Positions 7,207 through 16,287 of a DNA stretch of 21,824 nt are shown here, in pieces. Origin of the DNA: Methanoregula sp. (lineage in GTDB: Archaea; Halobacteriota; Methanomicrobia; Methanomicrobiales; Methanospirillaceae); the NCBI GenBank assembly GCA_023228295.1, contig JALOBP010000054.1, positions 1 to 21,824 of the forward strand. Reading direction: 5' to 3'. Position 1 is the first letter of the stretch. Each line of letters begins with the position of its first letter. Below the pieces are notes generated by a model that did not search any database, was not told where the DNA came from, and saw only the letters and a list, made by a program, of their open reading frames with translations. A program made the position numbers and the translations under genes.

Positions 7207-8305
7207 TCACATTGATGCTTTGATTCGTTCGAGTGCTGTCATAATATTCTGTCGTGATGGCATAACTGAACCGGGTATATTCCGGTGCATTGACACCGAA
7301 CGCCGTGCCGGGGACAACGATGACACCCTGAGCAATGATCTTGTCGGTCAGCGCCGGCTTCATCGGGACAAACGCGTAGAATGCCCCCTCTGGTTTCGGG
7401 AAGGGCAGGCCCATACCGGTAAGGCCATTCCAGATAAGGTCGCGGCGGGCTCCGTACTCGTCCCGCATGACTTTCACGGCATCCTGCGGCCCTTCGTAAG
7501 CGGCAACCGCGGCGTACTGGGAGATCGAGGTAGCACAGGCCTGGCAGTACTGGTGGACTTTCAGGCACTGCCCGATCACCTCGGGCGATGCTGCAAGATA
7601 CCCGAGGCGCCACCCGGTCATCGCGTAGGTCTTGCTCGTGGCATTGATGGTGATGACGTTATCGCCGAACCGTGCGGCGCTGACGTGCTTCTTGCCATAA
7701 ATGAAGTGCTCATACACCTCGTCGGAAACAACTGTGACGCCCTTGTCCGCGGCATACTCGACAATCGCTTTTACCGATTCTTCGCTCTCGACCGCACCGG
7801 TCGGGTTGCCCGGAGAGTTCAGGACAAAAAGTTTTGCCCCGTCCATCATCGCCTTTGCTTTCTCGACATCGATGTGGAGCGTTTTTGTCAGCGGGACACT
7901 GACCGGTGTTCCCCCGGCAATGATTGCAAGCGATGCATACGAGACAAAACCCGGGTCCTGGCAGAGGACGCGATCGCCTTTGTTCAGGAGCGCCTGCATG
8001 ACGATATGGAGTGCTTCGCTGGCACCCGCAGTCACGATGAGCTGATCCGGGTGATATTTGATCCCGTTCTCATTTCTGAATTTTTTACTGATAGCAACCC
8101 GGAGTTCCGGCAGCCCGTTGTTGGTGGTATAACCGGTCTTTCCCTCCTGTATCGCTTTTATCGCTGCATCCTTGATGTGCTGCGGTGTGTCGAAGTCTGG
8201 TTGCCCGAGGCCAAGGTTGATGGAACCGGGTCCTGCAGCTTCGAAGATCTTACGGATCCCGGAAATTTCAATTCCCGTTATCCGTTCAGAAAATTTCAGA
8301 CTCAT
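7207..8305 (-). CDS. Class I PLP aminotransferase (aspartate aminotransferase type), apparent frameshift near the 3' end
   Basis: A PLP-dependent transaminase, probably aspartate/2-oxoglutarate type. Visible motifs are the N-terminal INLGLGQPDFDTP, VTAGASEAL, NSPGNPTG, SDEVYEHF and the PLP lysine K225 in SKTYAMTGWRLG. C-terminal substrate-binding residues lie in TRFSYA. Through D356 the frame is normal. After that, the expected tail ALERIKASM and a TGA at 7209-7207 occur in a different frame: the interval 8305-7207 is one base over a multiple of three. In the unshifted frame the protein runs into the M42 peptidase instead. Causes may be a real indel, a sequencing error around 7235-7240, or less likely a true fusion. 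The start ATG at 8305 lies 14 bases after the SIS-domain gene. Confidence 0.85.
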
Positions 8306-8319
8306 ATGCCACGTCCCCT

Positions 8320-8934
8320 CTACTCGATATTTGTATGACGGTTCTTCAGTGCGCTCTCGTCTGTCTTCGTTATCTCCATGAGGCGGGAGATAACCGCATC
8401 GGCAAAGATCATGGACGCCGTCTCGAAGATGGTTCCGAGCGGGGCAAAGGACTTGTGCTCGCCCATCATCTGCCGGATCTCGAACTCCTCGGCATCATCC
8501 GAAACAGCATCGCGCTGGTGTTCGATGATGACATTGCATTGCGAGATCTTCCCGATACGTGAATCTGCATTTGAAGTGATAAGGCAGATATGTGCACCGA
8601 TATCACGCGCTGTCTCGGCAATCTCGGCAATGGTCTTGGTCTTGCCGGAACCGGAGAAGGCCACCATAAGGTCGCCCTCTTTCAGTGCCGGCGTGATGGT
8701 CTCGCCGACAACGTACGCCTGCAGGCCAAGGTGCATAAGGCGCATCGCAAACGCCTTGGCAACGAGCCCGCTCCGCCCGGCCCCGATGACATAGATCCGT
8801 TTTGCCTTGAGGATTTCATCGAGAAATTTTGTAACATCTTCGTCAGAGATGGTGTTTGCAATGGACCGGATCTTTGATGCCATCAGCCGCATCATTTCCT
8901 GTACCCTGTGGCTTTCCATGGTTCTCTCTACCAT
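8320..8934 (-). CDS. hxlB: SIS-domain sugar isomerase, 6-phospho-3-hexuloisomerase type
   Basis: A 204-residue single SIS-domain protein. Phosphosugar-binding loops are visible in VIGAGRSGLVAKAFAMRL and MVAFSGSGKTKTIAEIAE. The C-terminal segment with an acidic EEFEIRQMMGEHKSFAPLGT stretch matches archaeal 6-phospho-3-hexuloisomerase (PHI), which interconverts hexulose-6-phosphate and fructose-6-phosphate. In archaea lacking the oxidative pentose phosphate route, PHI works with hexulose-phosphate synthase to supply ribulose-5-phosphate; no synthase gene is in the window. The open frame extends to 9051, but its first 39 residues look unrelated. ATG at 8934 or 8919 is the likely start and the SD does not decide. 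It heads a probable SIS-aminotransferase-M42 operon. GmhA/KpsF-type isomerases are alternatives. Confidence 0.78.
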   Translation of the reverse strand: MVERTMESHRVQEMMRLMASKIRSIANTISDEDVTKFLDEILKAKRIYVIGAGRSGLVAKAFAMRLMHLGLQAYVVGETITPALKEGDLMVAFSGSGKTKTIAEIAETARDIGAHICLITSNADSRIGKISQCNVIIEHQRDAVSDDAEEFEIRQMMGEHKSFAPLGTIFETASMIFADAVISRLMEITKTDESALKNRHTNIE

Positions 8935-9056
8935 TGATGCATCCACAAAGTAGATGAGAATTTCGAATAGGTGAAGAAACGAAAAAAACCGGTATATCCC
9001 GGCATAGTTGACCCTGGTGTCGGTTTGGAGGGGACAGATGTCCCGGCACAAAAAAA

Positions 9057-10571
9057 TTATTTGGGGGCTTTTGCCTCGTACCGTTCGATTGTGCCGGCCG
9101 GAACGAGTTTTCCAGAGTCAAGGACTGATACGGCCCCGTGCCCTCCGCAGATAAGGCACCTGCGTCCCATTGGTGAAAGGGCAAGGTCGGTTGCCTGGAC
9201 GAGTTCGAGCAGCCCCTTGCGTTCCTTGCGGGCATTCTCGCTGTCGACGTTAACTGATGTGACAAGGAATGCTGCAAGGGAACTGTAATCTGCCCGCTCC
9301 TTGGTCAGGCTGGTGAAATTGATGACACTATCTGCAGTGAAGAGGAGCCCGTGGTCCGCAGAATAAAGAAACACCTGGCCGAACGTATGGCCGCCAAGCC
9401 CGTCAAGGATTTCAAGATCCAGGTCCCCGATACGGCACCGGCCTATTACCGGGAAGATCCCGCGGGTCGATCCATCAGCACCGGTGAAACACCGGATATC
9501 GGTCGGGATATTGAACTGGGAGAAGAGGTTGATCATCTTGGTGTAGAATGCATCGAGATTGGGATGATCGCTCCGTGAGCCGTACGCCCGGTTGTTGGTT
9601 TTGATGATATCGAGCGTGCCATCGTGCATGAATACCGGGACGGCAAAGAAGCCTGCAGCCCCGCAGTGATCGGCATCGGCGTGCGTGACAATGATCTGCG
9701 AGAGTTTTCGCCCGGTGCCAAGCCCGTACCGGGAGAGCATGGCCATGAGCGAATCATGGTAGATCCCATATCCCGTATCGATCATCAGCATCTCATCATC
9801 GGTATACAAGAGATAGACGCTGCCGCCACAGGGCACCTGGAAACAGGAGAGCGTTACGCTGCCGGTGATCCTGAACTGCTGGACATCGGCATAAAAATTA
9901 TCTCCATTCGTAGCATTCAGGGTTCGCCCCGTGGTAAGAATACTGTCGAAAACCTGGTGGGGGTTGCAGCCCCGGTCCATGAGATCCTGCGCGATATGGT
10001 TGGTGTCTGCAAGGAACGAAAGGAGGAAATCATCCGCCGAATCGCCGATGAGTTTGCGGACTTCCTGCGCGTACCGCACGTAGAAGACCGTGTCATCGAG
10101 CTGCTTGCCGGTCTTGTCATACTCAAGGATTTCAAGACGATAGCGGGATTTCAGCGTATCAAGAAGGTCTTCAACAACGGCGCTCTGTTCGAGGTTCAGG
10201 CTGACCGTCAGCCGGTTGGGATGGCGGCCTTTATCATCGAAGTCGATGAACGCGATGTTTGCCCCGGCAGATGTGGTGTAACTCAGAAATTCATGGAGGG
10301 CCCCGGGCTGGTGGGGCATGTGCACGGTAAATTTCAGGAAATCGAGAGGCTTCAACGAAGTCTGGAGATACCCGATCGCGGCAAGGTCCCGCGTGATGGC
10401 AGCATATGCTTCACCGGTGGCAGTCACTTCATAAAAGACGGTTCCGGGATCGATCCTGCGATCGAACTGGATCCGGTTGATGTTCCCGTCATATTTTTTG
10501 ATGATCTCGGCAGCCCGGTGGAGCGAGCCGGGTGTATCCGGCATATGGGCTATAAAGGAGAAATTTTTCAC
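9057..10571 (-). CDS. ACT-ACT-metallo-beta-lactamase-fold fusion protein
   Basis: A 504-residue protein with a GTG start preceded by a GGGGTATGAT element. Residues about 1-75 and 78-155 look like two tandem ACT domains (FIAHMPDTPGSLHRAAEII; TVHMPHQPGALHEFL), which usually bind amino acids. A linker of about 85 residues follows, then a metallo-beta-lactamase fold from about 240 with H297-A-D299-A-D301-H302, H395 in GGHTFGQ, D414 in TADSV and H478 in CGGHGAV. The second ligand is Asp where most family members have His; flavodiiron proteins have Glu there. The 19-residue step from H395 to D414 also fits flavodiiron spacing. No flavodoxin domain follows. The substrate is unknown; an amino-acid-controlled hydrolase or redox sensor is inference. 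Confidence 0.8.
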   Translation of the reverse strand: MKNFSFIAHMPDTPGSLHRAAEIIKKYDGNINRIQFDRRIDPGTVFYEVTATGEAYAAITRDLAAIGYLQTSLKPLDFLKFTVHMPHQPGALHEFLSYTTSAGANIAFIDFDDKGRHPNRLTVSLNLEQSAVVEDLLDTLKSRYRLEILEYDKTGKQLDDTVFYVRYAQEVRKLIGDSADDFLLSFLADTNHIAQDLMDRGCNPHQVFDSILTTGRTLNATNGDNFYADVQQFRITGSVTLSCFQVPCGGSVYLLYTDDEMLMIDTGYGIYHDSLMAMLSRYGLGTGRKLSQIIVTHADADHCGAAGFFAVPVFMHDGTLDIIKTNNRAYGSRSDHPNLDAFYTKMINLFSQFNIPTDIRCFTGADGSTRGIFPVIGRCRIGDLDLEILDGLGGHTFGQVFLYSADHGLLFTADSVINFTSLTKERADYSSLAAFLVTSVNVDSENARKERKGLLELVQATDLALSPMGRRCLICGGHGAVSVLDSGKLVPAGTIERYEAKAPK

Positions 10572-10675
10572 GAATCATACCCCGGTTGTGGTACTACCGT
10601 CCGTTGTTGGAATCGAAAAACCTTCTGCCCGTGGGAGGTACAGGAATTGGCAGGAACCGTCAGGGGAAAACAGGA

Positions 10676-11773
10676 TCAGGGGATCCTGCGACGGACCGTG
10701 GCTAGGATGAGCGCAAGGGAAACAAGCATTGCACCAAGGACCGTACAGGGAGACAGTGGCGTGGACGCGGAGGTTTTGGACAAGATCGTGCTGACATTTT
10801 TTGCGTCGCCGTTACGTACCGTCACCTGCTCTGAATATGTCTGGTATCCCGGGGCCCTGATCTCGACCAGGTGGTTGCCGGATGAGACCTGGTCGAGTTC
10901 ATAGGGTGTCTGCCCCATCATTGCGGAATCAAGGAAGACCGTTGCACCCAGCGGACTGGATGTGACCGAGATCGATCCCGTGCCGGTATCAACTGGCTCA
11001 GTGACCGGGGGGACTGCCGGCCCCGGGCCAATGGTAGCGGACCCGGGAATTGCTGGTACCGGAGATGCTGCCTGCCCAGGCACAGTTTCAACCACCAGAT
11101 AATTACTGGATGTTGTTCTCACCGAAGGGCTCGTCATGGTGATTGTATATACACCCGGCTCCATATTGACATGGAATCCCCGGTTGAAATAGCCAGAAGA
11201 ACTCACGGACGAGTCGTACTGATTGACGATGTTGCCAGCCTCATTTGTAATAATAAAATTGACACTGGTGACATCTCTCTCTGCGTATCCAGTCAGCTGG
11301 ACATAATCCCCGTAAATTGCGGTACTGGAAGATGCAACAACATAAAACGCAGGTATCTTCAAAAGGACCGAGACTTCTGCAGTCTCATCCGGGCAGGTAT
11401 TGTCAAAGACCGTGATGGTATACCGTGCGGTCCGGAGTTTTTCTATTCCCCTTATCGTGCCCGTATAGTAGCCGAATTTCCAGGAACCGGTTGAATCAAC
11501 CGGGATACTATTCCCCGATCCGGCCTTTCCATTGAGATTATAGATGGGGACGCCTTCCGGGGGAAGGCCGGGTCCGGTTATCCGGGCGAGCGTGGTGCCG
11601 CTGAACGTGTTTATACCATCAAAGACAATTGTCTCCCCGATATATGCCTCGCCGGATCCGCGGTATCCGATACTGATTGTCCCGTTCACGGCACCGGCCG
11701 GCAGGGCAATGACCACCAGTGCGGCAAGCAGGATTATTGTCAAAAACTGCGGTCTTATTCTTTTGTTTCCCAT
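10676..11773 (-). CDS. Secreted cell-surface protein with PEGA domain and C-terminal anchor
   Basis: A 365-residue protein. Residues 1-28 form a signal peptide (basic N-terminus, LTIILLAALVVIALPAGA). Two beta-rich regions follow, one beginning IGYRGSGEAYIGETIVFDG and one near SSTAIYGDYVQLTGYAERD, resembling surface domains common in Methanomicrobiales. A Pro/Ala/Thr linker spans residues about 235-262. A PEGA domain (about 265-332) carries SSPLGATVFLDSAMMGQTP and HLVEIRAPGYQ. The last about 25 residues are a hydrophobic helix ending in RRR, an archaeosortase-like or plain membrane anchor, although no clear PGF motif is present. It is probably an S-layer-associated or adhesion-like protein. 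AGGGAC upstream of the ATG serves as SD. Confidence 0.78.
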   Translation of the reverse strand: MGNKRIRPQFLTIILLAALVVIALPAGAVNGTISIGYRGSGEAYIGETIVFDGINTFSGTTLARITGPGLPPEGVPIYNLNGKAGSGNSIPVDSTGSWKFGYYTGTIRGIEKLRTARYTITVFDNTCPDETAEVSVLLKIPAFYVVASSSTAIYGDYVQLTGYAERDVTSVNFIITNEAGNIVNQYDSSVSSSGYFNRGFHVNMEPGVYTITMTSPSVRTTSSNYLVVETVPGQAASPVPAIPGSATIGPGPAVPPVTEPVDTGTGSISVTSSPLGATVFLDSAMMGQTPYELDQVSSGNHLVEIRAPGYQTYSEQVTVRNGDAKNVSTILSKTSASTPLSPCTVLGAMLVSLALILATVRRRIP

Positions 11774-11939
11774 TTTTGTCCCTTTCCGCGTACAAGATTA
11801 TCATTAAAAGCGAATATATATTTTTATCAACCGCATTCCATTTTAAGATCGGCGGCATAATTGAACCTTTTTTTATTTTACCTTATAACGAAAGTATATC
11901 TATCATACAGGGTAACCCACTGATCAGAGGGATAGGACA
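11774..11939. promoter_or_regulatory. Divergent promoter region between PEGA gene and acsB
   Basis: A 166-base AT-rich region between divergent genes. For the minus-strand PEGA gene, a TATATATT-like box lies around 11813-11822, about 40-50 bases before its ATG. For acsB, candidate TATA boxes are TTTTATTTTA (about 11871-11880) and CTTATAA (11882-11888), leaving a leader of roughly 30-40 bases. The acsB SD, GAGGGA, is at 11927-11932. No operator palindrome is obvious. Confidence 0.5.
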
Positions 11940-13970
11940 ATGACCGACGTGGAATTGGCCAGAAAAGAAGGTGACGGATTGTTGCAGGCAAAAGTTCCTG
12001 GACTATCCGGATCATTCTCTTATGAAGATACTGCATATCACCTTCCGATATCGTTTGCCCTGACCGGCATTGCTGTTCATGACAGGGCTGCGGCACTCGA
12101 TGTGTACACGAAGACCGGCAACAACCCGATCGTTGCCACGGAATGCCTCCTCGCAGCGCACACCGCATCCGCCGGAAAAGAGGCCGAACCCTATACCGGC
12201 TTCATCAGCGATACGGTTATCCGGAAGCTCGGGTATTCACTCGTTGACGGGAGCATCCTTGGTCTCGCCCTCCTTGTCGGAAAACCGGAAAGCGGGGGGA
12301 GTGCAGCAGCTGTCTGCCGGGAACTGCAGGAAAAATACATGCTCACCTTCCTTGCCGGTGATGTTATTCCTTCCTTATCCGGGGCCGGCGTAAAACTCGG
12401 GCTGGATTACCGGCTCATTCCGCTCGGCTCAACCCCCATGTACGGGATCCATTTTGTAGATATAGTGGCCCGGGTTGCCATGATGTTTGGCGGCGTTACA
12501 CCCGGGGACACCCAGCGCCTTATCACGTATGCAGCAGAGCGTGCAAAGGCAATCGTCATAGTCTTCCCCGGTCTTTCTTCCGAAGAGATTGTCTTTGTTG
12601 ACGGGATGCGTGTCCTGGGGTTTCCGATCCTTTCTGCCGGAGGGTACGAGGGCGGCACATGGATATCCGCAGAACCGGACGAGATTGTCCGCCGGGGCAT
12701 GGAGGAGAAAGGCATCCGGGTCAATGTGACTGCCATTCCTATCCCTATGGGTTGCTCGCCCGCGTTTGAGGGCAAGAGTATCCGGAAAGAGGAGATGTAT
12801 GTCGAATTTGGCGGCGGAAGGTCGCCCGCATTCGAGCTCCTCCGTATGCAGGATACAAATGATGTCGTGGACGGGAAGGTTACCGTCATCGGCCCCGAGA
12901 TCGATTCCATGAAAGAGGGATCGGCAAACCCGCTCGGTATCATCATCGATGTTGCCGGAAAGACCATGAAAAAGGATTACGAACCGGTGCTCGAACGCCG
13001 GATCCACAACTTTGTCAATTATGGCGAGGGTTCGTGGCACGTGGCCCAGCGCGATCTCGTCTGGGTCCGGCTCTCGAAGGAGTCCGTGGCAAAAGGCGTG
13101 AGGATTGAGCATATCGGCAAACTTCTGGCAAGTAAGTTCCGGATGGATTTCCCTGCACTCATCGATGCGGTTTCTGTCACGCTCATCACCGACGCTGCAA
13201 AAGTTCTGGAGGCAAAGAAAGAGGCGGAATTGGTATACGATGAGCGGGATGCCCGGATCAAGGGCATGAAGGACAAGGACGTGAACACGTACTATTCGTG
13301 CACGCTCTGCCAGACATTTGCCCCCAACCATGTCTGCGTCATCACGCCGGAACGGCCGGCACTCTGCGGGGCCATCAGCTGGCTTGACGGCAGGATTGCG
13401 TTCGAGATGTCCCCTTCAGGTGCGAACCAGCCCATCGAGAAAGGGGCTGCAATCAATGTCCAGAACGGCGAGTTCGAAGGGGTAAACCGGTTTGTCAAAA
13501 AGGCGAGCCATGGCGAAATCGATCGCTGCTCGTTGTACAGCGTCATGGAATTCCCGATGACCTGCTGCGGATGTTTTGAGGCAATCGCCCTCATGCTTCC
13601 TGAAGTGAATGGCATCATGGTCGTGAACCGGGAATACGCAGGAATAACCCCGTCAGGAATGACATTCTCAACGCTTGCGGGAACAATCGGCGGGGGTGCC
13701 CAGACACCGGGTTTTGCCGGAATCTCGAAGAACTATGTTCTCTCCGATCGGTTCCTGCAGGGCGAGGACGGGATCGAACGTCTTGTCTGGATGCCGGCGG
13801 CCCTCAAGGAAGAACTGAAAGTGCGTCTTGAAAAGAAGCTGGCTGACCAGGGAAAAGCCGGTTTCTTTGAGAAAATTGCCGACGAAAATGCCGCAACCAC
13901 CATCGAAGATCTTACCCTTTTCCTTGAGCGCGTGCAGCACCCGGCCCTTGCCATGAAGCCGCTGGTGTGA
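11940..13970 (+). CDS. acsB: Acetyl-CoA synthase catalytic subunit, bacterial type (AcsB)
   Basis: Joins, or reversibly splits, a methyl group, CO and CoA as acetyl-CoA at the nickel-iron-sulfur A-cluster. The cluster ligands are C454, C457, C466 and C476 in YYSCTLCQ...HVC...ALCGAISW, plus C543-G-C545 in TCCGCFE. From memory these equal Moorella ACS Cys506/509/518/528/595/597 with a constant offset of 52, so no gaps occur in the active-site region. At 676 residues it keeps the N-terminal domain that docks on CO dehydrogenase in bacterial enzymes (EDTAYHLPISFALTG, MMFGGVTPG). Archaeal CdhC is normally about 470 residues and lacks this. It is only slightly shorter at the N-terminus than the 729-residue Moorella protein. 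The SD GAGGGA supports the start. It begins an acsB-acsD-acsC operon. No CO dehydrogenase gene is adjacent. Confidence 0.95.
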   Translation: MTDVELARKEGDGLLQAKVPGLSGSFSYEDTAYHLPISFALTGIAVHDRAAALDVYTKTGNNPIVATECLLAAHTASAGKEAEPYTGFISDTVIRKLGYSLVDGSILGLALLVGKPESGGSAAAVCRELQEKYMLTFLAGDVIPSLSGAGVKLGLDYRLIPLGSTPMYGIHFVDIVARVAMMFGGVTPGDTQRLITYAAERAKAIVIVFPGLSSEEIVFVDGMRVLGFPILSAGGYEGGTWISAEPDEIVRRGMEEKGIRVNVTAIPIPMGCSPAFEGKSIRKEEMYVEFGGGRSPAFELLRMQDTNDVVDGKVTVIGPEIDSMKEGSANPLGIIIDVAGKTMKKDYEPVLERRIHNFVNYGEGSWHVAQRDLVWVRLSKESVAKGVRIEHIGKLLASKFRMDFPALIDAVSVTLITDAAKVLEAKKEAELVYDERDARIKGMKDKDVNTYYSCTLCQTFAPNHVCVITPERPALCGAISWLDGRIAFEMSPSGANQPIEKGAAINVQNGEFEGVNRFVKKASHGEIDRCSLYSVMEFPMTCCGCFEAIALMLPEVNGIMVVNREYAGITPSGMTFSTLAGTIGGGAQTPGFAGISKNYVLSDRFLQGEDGIERLVWMPAALKEELKVRLEKKLADQGKAGFFEKIADENAATTIEDLTLFLERVQHPALAMKPLV

Positions 13971-13979
13971 GGAAGGACC

Positions 13980-14936
13980 ATGGCATACGATCTTTCCTTT
14001 GGATGGACCGGAACAATCGGCGATGTCACGCTTGGGGCAACGAAAGCTGATGGCGGGACACGCAGCACATCGTACCGGATTGGAGGCGGAACAACCATAC
14101 CGTTCCTGGAAGAAACCGCACCATCGCCCACTCCACTCATCGCGTTTGAGATCTGCGATAACCCGGTTTTATGGTCACCGATTATCAAAGACTACTGTGG
14201 GGACCTGGTGAACAACCCGGCGGAATGGGCAAAGACTGCCACAAATGACTACAAGGCAGATCTCATCCGGCTCCACCTTACCAGCACCAGGGCCCGGAAT
14301 TTTACCGATATCGGATCGGTCGGAACCGTGGTTGAGTCGGTCCTCTCGGCAACCGGCCTGCCGCTTATCATCGAGGGCAGCAACGAGCCGAAGATCGACA
14401 GTGAGGTCTTCTTAAAATGCGGCGAGGCCGGGCAGGGAGAACGGCTCCTTCTCGGTACCGCCGAGGCAGGGAGATACCGGAGCATTGCTGCCGCGGCACT
14501 TGCCTTTAACCATTCCATCATCGCCCAGTCACCTATCGACATCAACCTTGCCAAGCAGCTCAATATCCTCCTGCGGGAGATCGGTGTCCCGCGGGACCAC
14601 ATTGTCATCGACCCTTATACCGGTTCGCTCGGGTACGGGTTTGAATATTCATATTCCGCCATGGAGCGGATCCGGTTCTCCGCTCTTAAAGGGGACACGG
14701 ATCTTGCAATGCCGATGATCTGTTCGGCTGCCGACACGCTCACAATCAAGGAAGTCCGGGAAGCCGATCCTGCATCCATTGGCGACGTTGCGGTTGCATG
14801 GGAGTTTTATACCGGGATCGCTGCGGCAGCAGCCGGCGCAGAGATCATCTGCATTCGTCACCCGAAGACAATCGGCCTGCTACGGGAAGCGTTTGCGGAT
14901 ATGAAAACACACCCGGATGCTGCGGAGGTGCAGTGA
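13980..14936 (+). CDS. acsD: Corrinoid iron-sulfur protein small subunit (AcsD, bacterial type)
   Basis: The small (beta) subunit of the corrinoid iron-sulfur protein (CFeSP), which carries the methyl group to or from acetyl-CoA synthase. It is a TIM-barrel protein that pairs with AcsC to hold the cobamide. At 318 residues it matches bacterial AcsD (about 310-325) and is much shorter than archaeal CdhD (about 430). Recognisable stretches are the opening FGWTGTIGDVTLGATKADGG, PLIIEGSNEPKIDSEVFLKC and IDPYTGSLGYGFEYSYSAMERIR. The ATG lies 9 bases after the acsB stop with AGGAAGG as SD. Its TGA is one base before the acsC start, so translation is probably coupled. Confidence 0.93.
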   Translation: MAYDLSFGWTGTIGDVTLGATKADGGTRSTSYRIGGGTTIPFLEETAPSPTPLIAFEICDNPVLWSPIIKDYCGDLVNNPAEWAKTATNDYKADLIRLHLTSTRARNFTDIGSVGTVVESVLSATGLPLIIEGSNEPKIDSEVFLKCGEAGQGERLLLGTAEAGRYRSIAAAALAFNHSIIAQSPIDINLAKQLNILLREIGVPRDHIVIDPYTGSLGYGFEYSYSAMERIRFSALKGDTDLAMPMICSAADTLTIKEVREADPASIGDVAVAWEFYTGIAAAAAGAEIICIRHPKTIGLLREAFADMKTHPDAAEVQ

Positions 14937-14937
14937 G

Positions 14938-16287
14938 ATGGCACTCAAGGCGCTGGATATCTACAAGCTCCTCCCGAAGAAGAACTGCAAGGAATGCGGG
15001 GATCCGACCTGCCTCACCTTTGCCATGAAACTGGCTGGCGGAAAAGCCGATGTCGATCTCTGCCCGTACCTTGACGACCAGGCAAAGGCCATGCTCGGGG
15101 CATCGACCCGGCCCCCCATCCGTCTTGTAAGGATTGGTTTTGGAGAGCGGCTGATCAAGGTCGGGGAGGAGAATGTCCTGTACCGGCACGAGAAGACTTT
15201 CTATCATCCGCCCGGTATCGTCTTCAAGGTCGATGACACCATGTCCCCGGAGGAGATTGCGGCGGTAACCCGCAGGGTTCGGGACGATACGCTGACCCGT
15301 GTCGGCACCGAGCTCCGGTTCAACGGCATAGCCATTGAGAACACGAGCGGGTCTCCCGAGGCGTTTGCAAATGCTGTTGCAGCAGTCGAGAAGGAACAGG
15401 CCCACCTCCCACCCATACTCATCGCGAAGAACCCGGCCGCCCAGTCTGCTGCACTGGTCCATTGCGGGACTTACCGCCCGCTGCTGCATGCAGCAACGGC
15501 AGAAAACTTCAGGGATATGTGCAGTCTTGCGAAACAGCACGGATGCCCGCTCGTCATCAGGTCTGCCACCCTTGACGGTCTTGTGCAACTGGTCAGGAAC
15601 TGCATTGCAGAAGGCGTACAGGATCTCGTCCTCGACCCCCGGCCGGCAACCCTTGGTGAATATATCAGCCGGTCAACCGCAATCCGGCAGCTGGCCATCA
15701 CCCGGGCAGTCCCGGAACTCGGGTACCCGGTCTATCTTGATGCCGCGGGGACATGCTGCCAGGATGCCGCACTTGCCCTTGGAATTACCCGGTATGCCTC
15801 GGTTATTGTCACCCGCCCCCTCATGCCGGGCCCGGCAAAAGCGGCCCTGACGCTCCGCCAGAATATCTATACTGATCCCCAGAAACCGATCCAGATGACC
15901 CCTGGCCTGTACCGGGTCGGCACCCCGGATAAGAACGCGCCGGTGCTGATGACTGTGAACTTCTCGCTCACGTTCTTTACGCTCCAGGGATACCTGGAAT
16001 CCAGCCGGATTCCCTGTTATATGCTGATTGTTGATACAGAAGGTCTATCCGTTCTGACTGCCGTTGCCGCGGGCAAACTGAACGAGATGCTCGTTCGCGA
16101 TGCACTGAAGAAATTCTCGGTTGAGGAAGAGGTCTCGCACCGGAAGATGATCATTCCCGGCTACGCGTCTCCTTTATCAGGCCGGATCGAGGAGGCAACC
16201 GGCTGGAAAGTGTTAGTCGGCCCCCGCGATGCAGCGGAGATCGGCGATTATCTTCATGAAGAGTGGCAGAAAGAAAAGGCCCAATAA
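14938..16287 (+). CDS. acsC: Corrinoid iron-sulfur protein large subunit (AcsC)
   Basis: The large (gamma) subunit of CFeSP, 449 residues. The N-terminus carries the [4Fe-4S] site C17-X2-C20-X4-C25-X16-C42 (KKNCKECGDPTC...LCPYL), the cluster that re-reduces inactive Co(II). A TIM barrel follows (about 90-310), and a C-terminal Rossmann-like cobamide-binding domain (about 320-449) contains VNFSLTFFTLQGYLESSRIP and MIIPGYASPLSGRIEEATGWKVLVGP. An in-frame TTG upstream (14917) is ruled out because a near-perfect SD, GGAGGTG at 14924-14930, sits just before the ATG at 14938. It is the last gene of the tight acsB-acsD-acsC group. The methyl donor or acceptor in this organism would be tetrahydromethanopterin-type or the MetE-like enzyme downstream; no acsE homologue is present. 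Confidence 0.94.
   Translation: MALKALDIYKLLPKKNCKECGDPTCLTFAMKLAGGKADVDLCPYLDDQAKAMLGASTRPPIRLVRIGFGERLIKVGEENVLYRHEKTFYHPPGIVFKVDDTMSPEEIAAVTRRVRDDTLTRVGTELRFNGIAIENTSGSPEAFANAVAAVEKEQAHLPPILIAKNPAAQSAALVHCGTYRPLLHAATAENFRDMCSLAKQHGCPLVIRSATLDGLVQLVRNCIAEGVQDLVLDPRPATLGEYISRSTAIRQLAITRAVPELGYPVYLDAAGTCCQDAALALGITRYASVIVTRPLMPGPAKAALTLRQNIYTDPQKPIQMTPGLYRVGTPDKNAPVLMTVNFSLTFFTLQGYLESSRIPCYMLIVDTEGLSVLTAVAAGKLNEMLVRDALKKFSVEEEVSHRKMIIPGYASPLSGRIEEATGWKVLVGPRDAAEIGDYLHEEWQKEKAQ

Noticed and set aside
7220..8338. Long plus-strand open frame (372 codons)
   Set aside because: It is antisense to the aminotransferase, has no family motif, and is explained by GC-rich codon bias leaving the opposite frame open.
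9624..10904. Long plus-strand open frame (426 codons)
   Set aside because: It lies antisense to the ACT/metallo-beta-lactamase gene, which has clear motifs. The opposite frame shows none and runs into the end of the PEGA gene.
12429..13331. 300-codon minus-strand open frame
   Set aside because: It is antisense to acsB over its conserved catalytic region, so it is a shadow.
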